Below are positions 19,181 through 27,848 of a stretch of 40,665 nt of DNA, in pieces (position 1 is the stretch's first letter; the number at the start of each line of letters is the position of its first letter). Source of the stretch: Paralimibaculum aggregatum (GTDB lineage Bacteria; Pseudomonadota; Alphaproteobacteria; Rhodobacterales; Rhodobacteraceae); assembly GCF_030270585.1 (NCBI RefSeq), contig NZ_BSYI01000049.1:1-40665 (forward strand). Reading direction: 5' to 3'. The notes beneath the pieces are model-generated. The model saw only the letters and a program-made list of their open reading frames with translations. It had not been told where the DNA came from and searched no databases. Both the position numbers and the translations under genes were made by a program.

Positions 19181-20146
19181 ATGTCGGGATGTTCGATGGC
19201 ATCGGTCAATCTGATGGCGGGAGCGGCGCGGCGCCGGGCGGGCGGCGGGTGCGCCGTTCTCGGCCTCGCGCTCGCCGGATTGCTGCTGACGCCCGCCGCC
19301 GGAGCGGAGGTGACCGTCGCGACCGCCCGCGGGCCGGTGGCTGTCGAGACCGATCCGGCGCGCCCGGTCGCGCTCGACATCGCCGCCATCGACACGCTCG
19401 ACGCGCTCGGGGTGGATCTCGCCGGGGTGCCGGCGCAGCTCTACCTGGATCACCTCGCGCATCTTGGCGGCAGGGCCGAGCCGGTCGGCACGCTGTTCGA
19501 GCCGGACTACGAAGCCCTGGCCGCCCTCGCCCCGGAGCTGATCATCGCCGGGGGGCGTTCGGCGGGCGAGGTCGACGGGCTCGCGCGCCTCGCGCCGACC
19601 ATCGACATGACCATCTGGGGCGACGATCTGGTCGCGCAGTCCTTCGCGCGGCTGCGGGACTATGGCCGGATCTTCGGCCGGGAGGATGCCGCCGCCGAAC
19701 TCGCGGCGCGGCTCGAGGGCGCGATCGCCGCTGCCAGGGCGGCGGCCTCGGGCAGGGGCAACGCGCTGATCCTGCTGGTCAACGGCCCGAAGATCTCGGC
19801 CTATGGCCCGGGCTCCCGCTTCGGCTGGGTCCACACCGCGCTCGGCATCCCGCCCGCGGTCGAGGGGCTCGACACCGCCAATCACGGGCAGGCGGTCTCC
19901 TTCGAGTTCGTGCATGTCGCCGATCCGGACTGGCTGATCGTGATCGACCGCAGCGCCGCCATCGGCGAGCGCGGCGCCGGGGTCTCGCCGACGCTGGGCA
20001 ACGCGGTGATCGCCGAGACCGCTGCCTGGCGCAGCGGCCGGATCATCGAGCTCGATGCCGCCGGCGCCTATATCGCCGCCGGCGGCGTGCGCGCCATGAC
20101 CGGGATGTTCGACACCATTGCCGCCGGCTTCCTTGCCCACCGCTGA
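19181..20146 (+). CDS. iron-siderophore ABC transporter binding protein
   Basis: A periplasmic binding protein of the FepB/FatB class of about 321 residues. A signal peptide is visible (AVLGLALAGLLLTPAAGA, cleavage before EVTVATARGPV). The mature part has the class III binding-protein layout: IAAIDTLDALGVDLAGVP, then EPDYEALAALAPELIIAGGR, then a long helix, then a C-terminal lobe (WLIVIDRSAAIG). It resembles the catecholate/petrobactin-type FatB/YclQ group. The start is uncertain: ATG 19181 gives a sensible leader, and ATG 19214 would give a shorter one. First gene of a four-gene transporter operon. Confidence 0.9.
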   Translation: MSGCSMASVNLMAGAARRRAGGGCAVLGLALAGLLLTPAAGAEVTVATARGPVAVETDPARPVALDIAAIDTLDALGVDLAGVPAQLYLDHLAHLGGRAEPVGTLFEPDYEALAALAPELIIAGGRSAGEVDGLARLAPTIDMTIWGDDLVAQSFARLRDYGRIFGREDAAAELAARLEGAIAAARAAASGRGNALILLVNGPKISAYGPGSRFGWVHTALGIPPAVEGLDTANHGQAVSFEFVHVADPDWLIVIDRSAAIGERGAGVSPTLGNAVIAETAAWRSGRIIELDAAGAYIAAGGVRAMTGMFDTIAAGFLAHR

Positions 20147-21110
20147 GCCTCGGGCCGGGCGCCATGCCGCGCTGGCGCTGGCCGGGCTGGCGCTGCTGGC
20201 GGGGGCGAGCCTCTTCGTCGGGGCGGCCCCGCTCTCGGCTTCGGCGCTGCTGGCCGATGGCGAGGGCGCGCGGATGCTGATGCTGAGCCGCCTGCCCCGC
20301 ACCCTGGCCTGCCTGCTGACCGGCGCCGCGATGGCGATCGCCGGGCTCGTCATGCAGATGCTGGCGCGCAACCGCTTCGTCGAGCCCTCCACCGTCGGCT
20401 CGGCCCAGGGGGCGGCGCTCGGGCTGCTGGCGGTCACGCTGGTCTGGCCGGCGGCGGGGCTCGCGGCGAAGATGCTGGCGGCCAGCCTCGCGAGCCTTGC
20501 CGGCACCGCCGCCTTCCTCGCGATGGTGCGGCGCCTGCCGGTGACGCAGCCGCTGCTGGTGCCGCTGGCCGGGCTCGCCTGGGGCGCGATCCTCGGCGCC
20601 GCCGCCACCTTCATCGCCTGGGAGACCGACCTCATGCAGTTTCTCGAGATCTGGCTGAACGGCGAGTTCTCCGGCGTCGTCCAGGGCCGCTACGAGATCC
20701 TCTGGCTGACCGGGATCTTCGCCGCCGCCGCCTATCTGCTGGCCGACCGCTTCACCATCGCCGGGCTCGGGCGCGACGCGGCGGTCGGCCTCGGCCTGCG
20801 CTACGAGCGGGTGCTGCTGCTCGGCCTGCTGATCGTCGCCGCGGTGACGGCGCTGACGGTGGTGACCGTCGGCATGATCCCCTTCGTCGGGCTGGTGGTG
20901 CCCAATCTCGTGCGGATGGGCGCGGGCGACAACATCCGCGCCGCGCTGCCGCTGGTGGCGCTGGCCGGAGCCGGCGCGGTGCTGGCCGCCGATCTCGTCG
21001 GGCGGCTGGTGATCCATCCCTTCGAGGTGCCGGCGGCCACGGTGTTCGGGGTGATCGGCGCCGGGGTCTTCGTCTGGCTCATCGTCACGCGGCGCGGCCA
21101 TGGCGCATAG
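20133..21110 (+). CDS. iron-siderophore ABC transporter permease (FecCD type), first
   Basis: A FecCD-family inner-membrane permease of about 325 residues with eight to ten hydrophobic segments. Family landmarks include SRLPRTLACLLTGAAMAIAG, VMQMLARNRFVEPSTVGSAQ, and GMIPFVGLVVPNLVRM with the ATPase-contact region around GLGLRYERVLL. It pairs with the next permease (FatD/FatC or YclN/YclO-like arrangement). No ATG or GTG is available near the expected start: the frame offers only TTG 20118 or TTG 20133, both inside the end of the binding-protein gene. Translation is therefore probably coupled. TTG 20133 gives a 14-bp overlap. Confidence 0.9.
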   Translation: MPTAEPRAGRHAALALAGLALLAGASLFVGAAPLSASALLADGEGARMLMLSRLPRTLACLLTGAAMAIAGLVMQMLARNRFVEPSTVGSAQGAALGLLAVTLVWPAAGLAAKMLAASLASLAGTAAFLAMVRRLPVTQPLLVPLAGLAWGAILGAAATFIAWETDLMQFLEIWLNGEFSGVVQGRYEILWLTGIFAAAAYLLADRFTIAGLGRDAAVGLGLRYERVLLLGLLIVAAVTALTVVTVGMIPFVGLVVPNLVRMGAGDNIRAALPLVALAGAGAVLAADLVGRLVIHPFEVPAATVFGVIGAGVFVWLIVTRRGHGA

Positions 21111-22044
21111 GGGCCTCGCGATCCTCGCCGCGGCGCTCGCGCTCTCCTGCCTGGTCTACCTGGTGATCGGGGTGCGCGGGAACTGGGGCTTCGTGCTCGC
21201 GCTCCGGGCCGAGCGGCTGGCGGCGCTGCTGCTGGTCGCGGCCTCGGTGGCGGTGGCGACGCAGATCTTCCAGACCGTGAGCGGCAACCGGATCCTGACC
21301 CCGGCGATCGTCGGCTTCGACGCGCTCTACATCCTGATCCAGTCGGTGCTGGTGCTTGCCATCGGCGGGCTGGCGGCGGCGCAGCTCCCGGAGATCGGGC
21401 GCTTTCTCGGCGAGACGGCGATCCTCGCGCTGGCCGCGGTGGCCCTCTTCGCGGCGCTGCTGCGCGGCGCGGCGGGAGACGTGCAGCGCATGGTGCTGGC
21501 GGGGATCGTGCTCGGCGTCATGTTCCGCAGCCTGACCGCCTTCGTGCAGCGGCTGATCGATCCGAACGAGTTCGCCGCGGTGCAGATCGCCTCCTTCGCG
21601 CGCTTCAACCGGATCGAGGCGGGGCCGCTCTGGATCGCCATGGCGGTGGGTGCGGCGGCGCTGGCGGGGGCCTGGGCGATGCGCCACCGGCTCGACGTGA
21701 TGGCGCTCGGGCGCGACCATGCGATCAGCCTCGGGCTCGACCATCGGCGCATGCTGATGACGGCGCTGGTGCTGGTGGCGCTGCTCACCGCCACCGCGAC
21801 GGCGCTGGTCGGCCCCCTCGCCTTCTTCGGCCTGCTGGTGACGAGCCTCGCGCATCTCGTGCTGCGTGACCATCGCCATGCGGTGCTGATGCCCGGCGCG
21901 GCGCTGATCGCCGGCATCGTGCTGATCGCCGGACAGACCGTCTTCGAGCGCGCCCTCGGGCTCGCCGCCACGCTCGGCGTGGTGGTGGAGTTCCTCGGCG
22001 GGCTCGTCTTTCTTGCACTGCTGCTGGGGCGAGGCTGGCGATGA
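21100..22044 (+). CDS. iron-siderophore ABC transporter permease (FecCD type), second
   Basis: A 314-residue partner FecCD permease. It shows NRILTPAIVGFDALYILIQS, MALGRDHAISLGLDHRRMLM (ATPase-contact loop) and TALVGPLAFFGLLVTSLAHL, as in FatC/YclO-like proteins, with about nine hydrophobic segments. It starts at ATG 21100, overlapping the first permease by 11 bp, and its stop overlaps the ATPase start by 4 bp (ATGA). Confidence 0.92.
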   Translation: MAHRGLAILAAALALSCLVYLVIGVRGNWGFVLALRAERLAALLLVAASVAVATQIFQTVSGNRILTPAIVGFDALYILIQSVLVLAIGGLAAAQLPEIGRFLGETAILALAAVALFAALLRGAAGDVQRMVLAGIVLGVMFRSLTAFVQRLIDPNEFAAVQIASFARFNRIEAGPLWIAMAVGAAALAGAWAMRHRLDVMALGRDHAISLGLDHRRMLMTALVLVALLTATATALVGPLAFFGLLVTSLAHLVLRDHRHAVLMPGAALIAGIVLIAGQTVFERALGLAATLGVVVEFLGGLVFLALLLGRGWR

Positions 22045-22799
22045 TCGAGATCCGGAACCTGAGCCATGCGGAGGGTCGCACGCCGATCCTCCACGACATC
22101 ACGCTGAGCCTGCCGAAGGGCGGCGTCACCGCGATCCTCGGGCCGAACGGGGCGGGCAAGTCCACCCTGCTGTCGCTGATGGCGCGGCTGCGCCCGCTGC
22201 AGGCCGGCAGCATCGCCTATGACGGGATGGACATCGCCGCGACGCCGACCGAGCGCCTCGCCCGCAAGCTCGCGATCCTGCGCCAGGACAGCACGGTGGG
22301 CAGCCGGCTCACGGTGCGCGACCTCGTCGGCTTCGGGCGGTTTCCGCATCACCGCGGGCGGCCGGGGCCGGCGGACCGCGCGGCGGTGGAGGCGGCGCTC
22401 GGGCAGTTCGACCTCGCGCCCCTGGCGGGCCGCTTCACCGAGGAACTCTCCGGCGGGCAGCGCCAGCGCGCGCTGGTGGCGATGGCCTTCGTGCAGGCGA
22501 CCGACTACCTGCTGCTCGACGAGCCGCTGAGCGGCCTCGACATGTACTACGCGCGGATGCTGATGCGCCTGCTTCGCCGGCTCGCCGAAGAGCACGGGCG
22601 CACCGTGGTGGTGGTGCTGCACGAGATCAACTACGCCGCCGCCCATGCCGACCGGATCGTCGCGCTGAAGGACGGGCGGGTCGCGCTCGAGGGGCCGGCG
22701 GCGGAGGTCTTCGCCAGCGCGCGGCTCTCGCCGATATTCGGCATGGAGATCCCGGTGGAGCGCTGGCACGGGCGGCCGGTAGCCCTGCACTACACCTGA
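22041..22799 (+). CDS. iron-siderophore ABC transporter ATPase
   Basis: A 252-residue ATPase of the FepC/FecE class. Walker A is GPNGAGKST (near residues 35-43), Q-loop LRQDSTVGSRLTV, signature LSGGQRQRALVAMA, Walker B YLLLDEPLSGLD, H-loop VLHEINYAAAHAD. The RLTVRDLVGFGRFPHHRGR segment is typical of siderophore ATPases (VtcC/YclP-like). It completes the four-gene transporter and faces a convergent broken LysR gene 28 bp downstream. Confidence 0.94.
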   Translation: MIEIRNLSHAEGRTPILHDITLSLPKGGVTAILGPNGAGKSTLLSLMARLRPLQAGSIAYDGMDIAATPTERLARKLAILRQDSTVGSRLTVRDLVGFGRFPHHRGRPGPADRAAVEAALGQFDLAPLAGRFTEELSGGQRQRALVAMAFVQATDYLLLDEPLSGLDMYYARMLMRLLRRLAEEHGRTVVVVLHEINYAAAHADRIVALKDGRVALEGPAAEVFASARLSPIFGMEIPVERWHGRPVALHYT

Positions 22800-22827
22800 C
22801 CCGCCGGGCGCCGGCGATCTCTTGCAG

Positions 22828-23655
22828 TCAGCGCCCCGGGATCGCGACATCCGGGTTGCCGGCGGCCCGCGGCGGGATCGCGGGGTGACGGCCGTAGTCC
22901 CCGAGCGCCGCCGGCGAGAGGCGCCGCAGCCGGCCGTCATCGAGCCCGGGCTGCACCGGGCGGCCGTTGATTGCGACGCCCTGCCCGTCGATCACCGTCT
23001 GCACGCGGAGATCCGGGTCCGGGATCGTCAGCCGCGCGCCGCTCGCATGCTGCGGCAGGCCGACGCGCTCCAGCCATTCCTGCCAGGCGGTGCTGCCGTC
23101 GCGGTCGTCGAGCAGGATCGCGTTGCCGAGGCTGCGCTCGCGCCCGAGCCCGCCGATCCGCCCGGCGAGCGCCGGCGACGCCGCCGGCCAGGCCGGGCAG
23201 GCGAAGAGCGGGGTGACGGGCATGTCCCGCCTCTCGCCCCTGCCCCGGCGGATCGCGACATCGACCCGGTCCCGCTCCGGATCGAACCGCCCGATCATCG
23301 GCTGCGGGCGGAGCCGGATCGCCGGATGCGCCTCGCTGAAGCCCATCAGCCGCGGCGAGAGCCAGCGCGAGCCGACATAGGTCGAGAGCCCCGGCGTCAC
23401 CGAGCGCCGGCTCTCGCCGCGCGGCGCCAGGATCTGCCGGTCGAGCGCATCGACGGCACTGCGGGCGGCATGCAGCAGCTGGGCGCCCTTCTGGGCGGGC
23501 CGCACGCCGCGCGGAAGGCGGCGAAGGAGATCGAACCCGAGCGCCGCCGCGAGCGCCTTGATCCGGTGGCTGATCGCGCCCTTGGTCGGGTCAAGCCCCT
23601 GCGCCGCCGCCGTGATCCCGCCGAGCCGGGCGACCGCGATGACCTGCGGAGCCCC
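22828..23655 (-). pseudogene. LysR-family regulator (GcvA-like), 5' end broken
   Basis: In the minus frame ending at 22828 a clear GcvA-like helix-turn-helix is present: RLGGITAAAQGLDPTKGAIS, then HRIKALAAALGFDLLRRLPR, followed by a LysR effector domain (RLMGFSEAHPAIRL, DVAIRRG). The frame runs into an in-frame TGA near 23660, and no ATG, GTG or TTG lies upstream of the helix-turn-helix. The normal first 15-20 residues would need a frame change there. The first usable GTG (23505) removes the DNA-binding domain. The C-terminal part is also poorly conserved. I therefore call it a pseudogene, most likely with a small indel around 23650. It is divergent from the MttB-like pseudogene, which it may once have regulated. 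Confidence 0.7.
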
Positions 23656-23781
23656 TCACGGTGCCTGAAGCGCATGGGCCGTGTCCAATTCCGTTGAACG
23701 GATGGGTGGGAGCCTTTCCACGGTCGACCGCCCCGCCCCGCGGCAATGCTTGTCTGCAGAGGCAGGCCGGAAAGAGACCCC

Positions 23782-25326
23782 ATGATAGCGATACAGCCGT
23801 CCCGGACCATGCATCCGGCCCCCGCGGCGCCCCGGCGCCGGGGCGGGCGCAGGGCGCGGCGCGCCGGCGCGGCGGATCCGCTGCAGGACCGCGTCCGGCG
23901 CCTCCCGCAATATGCGCTGCTCGACGGGGCGGCGCTCGAGGCCACGGAGCGCCGGGCCCACCGGATTCTCGCCGAGATCGGCGCCGCGTTCCGCGGCGAC
24001 CGCGAGGCGCCGGCGCTGTTCCGCGCGGCGGGCGCGAGCCTGGCGGGCGAGCGGATGCGCTTCACGCCGGGCCATGCGCGCGCTCCGTGCCGGCGCGCCG
24101 GCGCAGGTCGTGCTGCACGGGCGCGAGCCGGCCGGCGACATCGTGCTCGGCGGCGATCATCTGGCGCTTATGCCGGACCATGGCTCGCCCTTCGTAACCG
24201 GTCTCGAGCGCGGCCGGCGCCATGCCGCCATCGAGGGTCTCCGCAACTTCGGGCGCATGACCCAGGCCACGCCCTGTCCGCACCACTCCGGCGGCACCGT
24301 CTGCGAGCCGGTGGCCCCACCGGTCGACAAGCACCATCTCGACATGGTCGCGGCGCATCTGACGCTCTCGGCCAAGCCCTGCACGGGCAGCGTCACGGCG
24401 CCGGAGCGGGCCGCCGGCAGCATCGCGATGGCGCGGCTGGTGCACGGCGCCGGGGCGCGGGCGGTGCTGCAGGCCAGCATCAACGTCAATGCGCCGCTGG
24501 TCCATGGCGAGGCGATGCCGGCGGCGCTCGGGGTCCATGCCGGCGCGGGCCAGTGCGTCGCGGTCACCCCGGCGGTGTTCGCCGGCGCCATGGGGCCGCT
24601 CGCGCCGGCCGCGGTGGCGGCGCAGACGCTGGCCGGGGGCATGGCCGGCATCGCGCTGGCGCGGCTCGTCCGCCCCGGCTGCCCCTGCGTGCTCGGCAGC
24701 TTCCACGCGACGATGAGCCTGCGCCCCGGCGGGCTCGCCTACGGCAGCCCGGAGGCCGATCTGGCGACGCTGGCACTCGGCCAGCTCGGCGTGCCGGTGC
24801 GCTCCGGCGGCGGGCCGATCACCGCCTCGAACGCGCCGGACGGCCAGGCCATGCAGGAGAGCACCGGCGCGATGTGCGCGGCGCTGCTCTCGGGCGCTGC
24901 TCTCGCGCGCGCACCTGGTCTGGCACGCCGCGGGCTGGCTCGAGGGCGGGCTGGCGGCATCCGGCGAGAGGTTCGTGATGGATCTCGACCATTGCTGCGC
25001 GGTGCTCCGGATGCTCGGCGGCATGGCGACGGATGCGGAGGCCGTCGGCCGCGACGCCTATGCGGAAGCCGGGACGGGCCTTCCTCGCCGCCGCGCCCAC
25101 GCTCCGCCATTTCCGCGACGCCAGCCACGAGCCCGCGCTGCCCGATCCCGGCCCCTGTGAGCGCCGGGTGGAGGACGGCGCGCCGCGGCTGGGCCAGCGG
25201 GCAACCGCGCGCCGGAAGGCGCTCCTCGCCGGGCACCGGCCCCCGCCGCTCGACGTGGCCGCCGCCGAGGCGCCCGCGGAGTTCGTCGCGCGCCGCAAGG
25301 CCGGGATGCCGGATGAATGGTACTGA
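23782..25326 (+). pseudogene. MttB-family (trimethylamine/glycine-betaine-type) methyltransferase, frameshifted
   Basis: Joined fragments give an almost full-length protein (about 510 residues) of the MttB/COG5598 corrinoid methyltransferase family. Frame 1 runs from ATG 23782 (YALLDGAALEATERRAHRIL) to about 24080. Frame 2 continues to about 24890 with GSPFVTGLERGRRHA, SINVNAPLVHGEAMPAALGV and CVLGSFHATMSLRPGGLAYG. Frame 3 then gives HLVWHAAGWLEGGLAASGE, to about 25070, and frame 1 finishes with FLAAAPTLRHFRDASHEPAL and ends MPDEWY. All three shifts are equivalent to a +1 insertion. The middle one is a perfect 13-bp tandem duplication. Family members act on methylamines or betaines with a corrinoid protein. 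Divergence outside the shifts is slight, so the inactivation looks recent, or some shifts could be sequencing errors. Confidence 0.85.
24880..24905 (+). repeat. 13-bp perfect tandem duplication causing a frameshift
   Basis: GGCGCTGCTCTCG occurs twice in direct succession (24880-24892, 24893-24905). Removing one copy restores the MttB-family reading frame exactly: the reading passes from CAALLS into RAHLVWHAAGWLEGG without a break. A 13-bp duplication shifts the frame by +1, so this is the direct cause of one of the three disruptions. Confidence 0.85.
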
Positions 25327-26410
25327 CCCCGAGGAGAGAGCTGACCGGGATGCCGGGCCGCCACTCGGCGCGCGCCGCACGCCACCGGGCTCCGCCCTCG
25401 AGGACTGGAACGGCATGGGCACCGCCTGGAGCAATGCCACCGACCCGCGCGCCGGGCACGACGCGGTGCGCGAGCGGGCCGGCATGTTCGACATCTCGCC
25501 ACTGGAGACGGTCTTCCTGCGCGGCCCGGACGCCGCCGCGGTGCTCGACCACCCGACCACGCGCGACACCGCCCGCATCACGCCGGGCCAGGCCGCCCAT
25601 CTCTGCGTGCTAACCGGGCGCGGCACCATCGCCGACGCATGGATGATCGTGCGCGGCTCGGGCGACACCATGGCGCCGCTCGGGGCCTCGGCCGAGGGCC
25701 GCGACGCGGAGCTCCGCTTCACCGGCGATCTGCACGACATCTCGGTGCAGGGGCCGAAGGCGCCGGAGATCCTCGATGCGGCCCGCGGCATCGAGTTCGC
25801 GGCGCTGGCCCAATTCCACCACGCGCCGGCAAGGCTCATCGACCTGCGCTGCCGGATCTCGCGCACCGGCGATTCCGGCGGGCGCGGCTACGAGATCTTC
25901 GCGGACCGCGCGCATGTGGCGGAGATCCAGGGCCGGCTGGCGGCGGCCGGGGCGATGCCCTGCGCCTTCACCGCGCTCGACAAGCTACGGATCGAGGCGG
26001 CGCTGCTGTCCTACGGCCATGACATGACCGACGAGCACACGCGCTGGGATGTCGGCCTCGGCGTCACGGTCACCCGCGGCAGGGCGGCGCGGCCGGTGAT
26101 CCGCAATGTCGGGCTCGGCATCGACCGCGATGACATGGCGGCCGGCGGCGAGACGCCGGCGCTGGACGGTGCCGCGGTCGGCTCGGTCGACAGCCCCTGC
26201 CACGCGCACCGGCTCGGCGGGTCGCTCGCGCTGGCCCATCTGCGGCCGGATATCGCCGATGGCACGGCGCTGCGCCGCGCGGGCGACGGGATCGGCACGA
26301 CGGCGCGGGTGATCGCCCTGCCGGAGCAGGACCCGGCCAGGGCGGCACCCATGCCGCGTGAGCGCGCCCCGGCTCAGCCGGCGCGGGCCGGCGCGGCCCG
26401 GGCGCCATAG
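25313..26410 (+). CDS. GcvT-like aminomethyltransferase-family protein
   Basis: A 365-residue protein of the GcvT/dimethylglycine-oxidase folate-binding family. Landmarks are RAGMFDISPLETVFLRGPDA (near residue 58), HPTTRDTARITPGQAAHLCV, DLHDISVQGPKAPEIL, SRTGDSGGRGYEIFADRA, and the C-terminal-domain DKLRIEAALLSYGHDM. The family's usual GE-x-GYE motif reads GGRGYE here. Homologues act on methylamines or glycine with tetrahydrofolate and are often encoded beside MttB-family genes, as here. The start is doubtful. ATG 25313 lies inside the end of the MttB-like pseudogene, while the good ribosome binding site (GAGGAGAG, 25331-25338) precedes an ATG at 25350 in another frame, so the 5' end may be frameshifted. 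It overlaps the convergent enolase gene by 37 bp. Confidence 0.62.
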   Translation: MNGTDPEERADRDAGPPLGARRTPPGSALEDWNGMGTAWSNATDPRAGHDAVRERAGMFDISPLETVFLRGPDAAAVLDHPTTRDTARITPGQAAHLCVLTGRGTIADAWMIVRGSGDTMAPLGASAEGRDAELRFTGDLHDISVQGPKAPEILDAARGIEFAALAQFHHAPARLIDLRCRISRTGDSGGRGYEIFADRAHVAEIQGRLAAAGAMPCAFTALDKLRIEAALLSYGHDMTDEHTRWDVGLGVTVTRGRAARPVIRNVGLGIDRDDMAAGGETPALDGAAVGSVDSPCHAHRLGGSLALAHLRPDIADGTALRRAGDGIGTTARVIALPEQDPARAAPMPRERAPAQPARAGAARAP

Positions 26411-27789
26411 CCGGGGCCGGCATGGAGGCCGGCGGTGTCGATCTCCCCGCCTTCGATGCGCAGCGTTAGGCGCCGCTCGTCGGCGCGGTAGAGACCGGGC
26501 TGGCGGGCGCGGATCGCGGCGATCGCCTCCGGGTCGAGCCCGGTCCGCCCGTCGCCATAGAAATGCCCGTTGCGCTCGGTGTGGCCGAGGCCGAGCACCG
26601 AGGCCAGCGCAAGGTCCTGCTCCACCGCGAGGCCGGGCGGCGAGCTGAGATCCTCGGCCGACATGAAGAAGGCCGCGCGCCCGGCATCGGCGTTCCAGGC
26701 CGCCACGCGCACGCGGTTGAGCAGCGCCCGGTAGACCCCCTTGCAGGACTTTGCCGAGACCCCGCGATAGCCCATCGCCCGCGCGCCGGGAAAGGCATCC
26801 GGGCAGTCGTCGGATTCGTCGATCTCCACCGCGAGCCCCGACAGGTCCGGCCCGAGCGGGGCGGAGAGCGCCGCCGCCCGCGCCACCGGCTGCTCGACGA
26901 AGGCGATGGCGGCGCGGAGCCGCGCCAGCGCCGGGTCCTCCGCCGCCCGCTGCCAGAATGCCGCGAAGGCCGGGCCGTCGGCGAACTGCTCGTTGCCGTC
27001 GAGGGTCACCGTCAGCCCCTCGATCCGGTCGATCACCGCGGCGATGGCGCGGAGCCGCTCGAGATCCGCCTCCGGCCGGCCGGAGAGCTTGAGCTTGAAC
27101 GCCTTCAGCCCCCAGGCCGCGATGGCCTCCTCGAGCGTCTCCGGCAGCCCGTCGTTCAGGCGGGCCGAAGGGGCGAGCTCGGCCGCGGTCAGCGGGTCGA
27201 TCTGGCCGACGGTGTGCCGCGCCAGCAGCCGGGGGGCCGGGGCGAGCCCGGCCAGCACCCGCGCGATCGCCCCGGCGGAGAGATCCGGCGCGGTCTCCGG
27301 CCCGAGGCCGATCAGGTTGGCCCGCACCACGGCGGCGAAGGGCCGGTTCACGGCGGCGCAGAGCGCGCCGATCACCGCCTTGTCGATCAGCGCCATGCCG
27401 AAGCCGGCGACCAGCCCGTTGAGCCCCTCGCGCGCCGCCTCGGCGCGCTGCGCCGCGTCATGGGCGGCATGGAGGCCGAAGGCGGTCATGTCCTCGCCGG
27501 TGCCGAGATAGCGCGCGCGGGTCAGCGCCAGCGCCCGGCGCAGCTGCGCGACATTCTCGGCATCCGTCAGCGCGGGCGACTTGTCGAACCATTTCGGCGC
27601 CATCAGCTCGGCCGCGGCGCCCTCCGCCTCGCGCCCGTCGGGCATGCGGATGCGGGCCGTGACGCGGGCCTCGACCGCCGCGCGCAGCGTCACCGCGCCA
27701 TAGCGGAACGGGATGCGCAGGCCCACCGGCCGCTCGTCGATCGCGATCCCGATCACGCGGAACCGCGGGGCGCTCTCTGGCGATGTCAT
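26374..27789 (-). CDS. enolase-superfamily enzyme (mandelate racemase/muconate cycloisomerase-like)
   Basis: A 471-residue member of the enolase superfamily, longer than the usual 360-400. The barrel residues are visible: KxK base motif at K232/K234 (AFKLKLSG), first metal ligand D264 with N266 (LDGNEQF), second E299 (FVEQP), third D324 or E325 (EIDESDD), and a second possible base at K347 or K350 (SAKSCKGVYR). Such enzymes abstract a proton alpha to a carboxylate, giving dehydration, racemisation or cycloisomerisation. The reaction here is unknown. It starts at ATG 27789 with GGGAG upstream. It is the last gene of the nine-gene operon, 59 bp after the transporter binding protein. A cytoplasmic catabolic role on the imported compound is inferred. 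Confidence 0.88.
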   Translation of the reverse strand: MTSPESAPRFRVIGIAIDERPVGLRIPFRYGAVTLRAAVEARVTARIRMPDGREAEGAAAELMAPKWFDKSPALTDAENVAQLRRALALTRARYLGTGEDMTAFGLHAAHDAAQRAEAAREGLNGLVAGFGMALIDKAVIGALCAAVNRPFAAVVRANLIGLGPETAPDLSAGAIARVLAGLAPAPRLLARHTVGQIDPLTAAELAPSARLNDGLPETLEEAIAAWGLKAFKLKLSGRPEADLERLRAIAAVIDRIEGLTVTLDGNEQFADGPAFAAFWQRAAEDPALARLRAAIAFVEQPVARAAALSAPLGPDLSGLAVEIDESDDCPDAFPGARAMGYRGVSAKSCKGVYRALLNRVRVAAWNADAGRAAFFMSAEDLSSPPGLAVEQDLALASVLGLGHTERNGHFYGDGRTGLDPEAIAAIRARQPGLYRADERRLTLRIEGGEIDTAGLHAGPGYGARAAPARAG

Positions 27790-27848
27790 GGAGGTCTCCC
27801 GGAATTCTGGCTGCGCGCGGCAGGCCGGGCCGCCGCGCGCGGGGCCGC

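Noticed and set aside
23782-25326. Pyrrolysine-type TAG read-through in the MttB-family gene
   Set aside because: The breaks are frameshifts rather than an in-frame amber codon at the position used by trimethylamine methyltransferases, and one break is explained by a 13-bp duplication.
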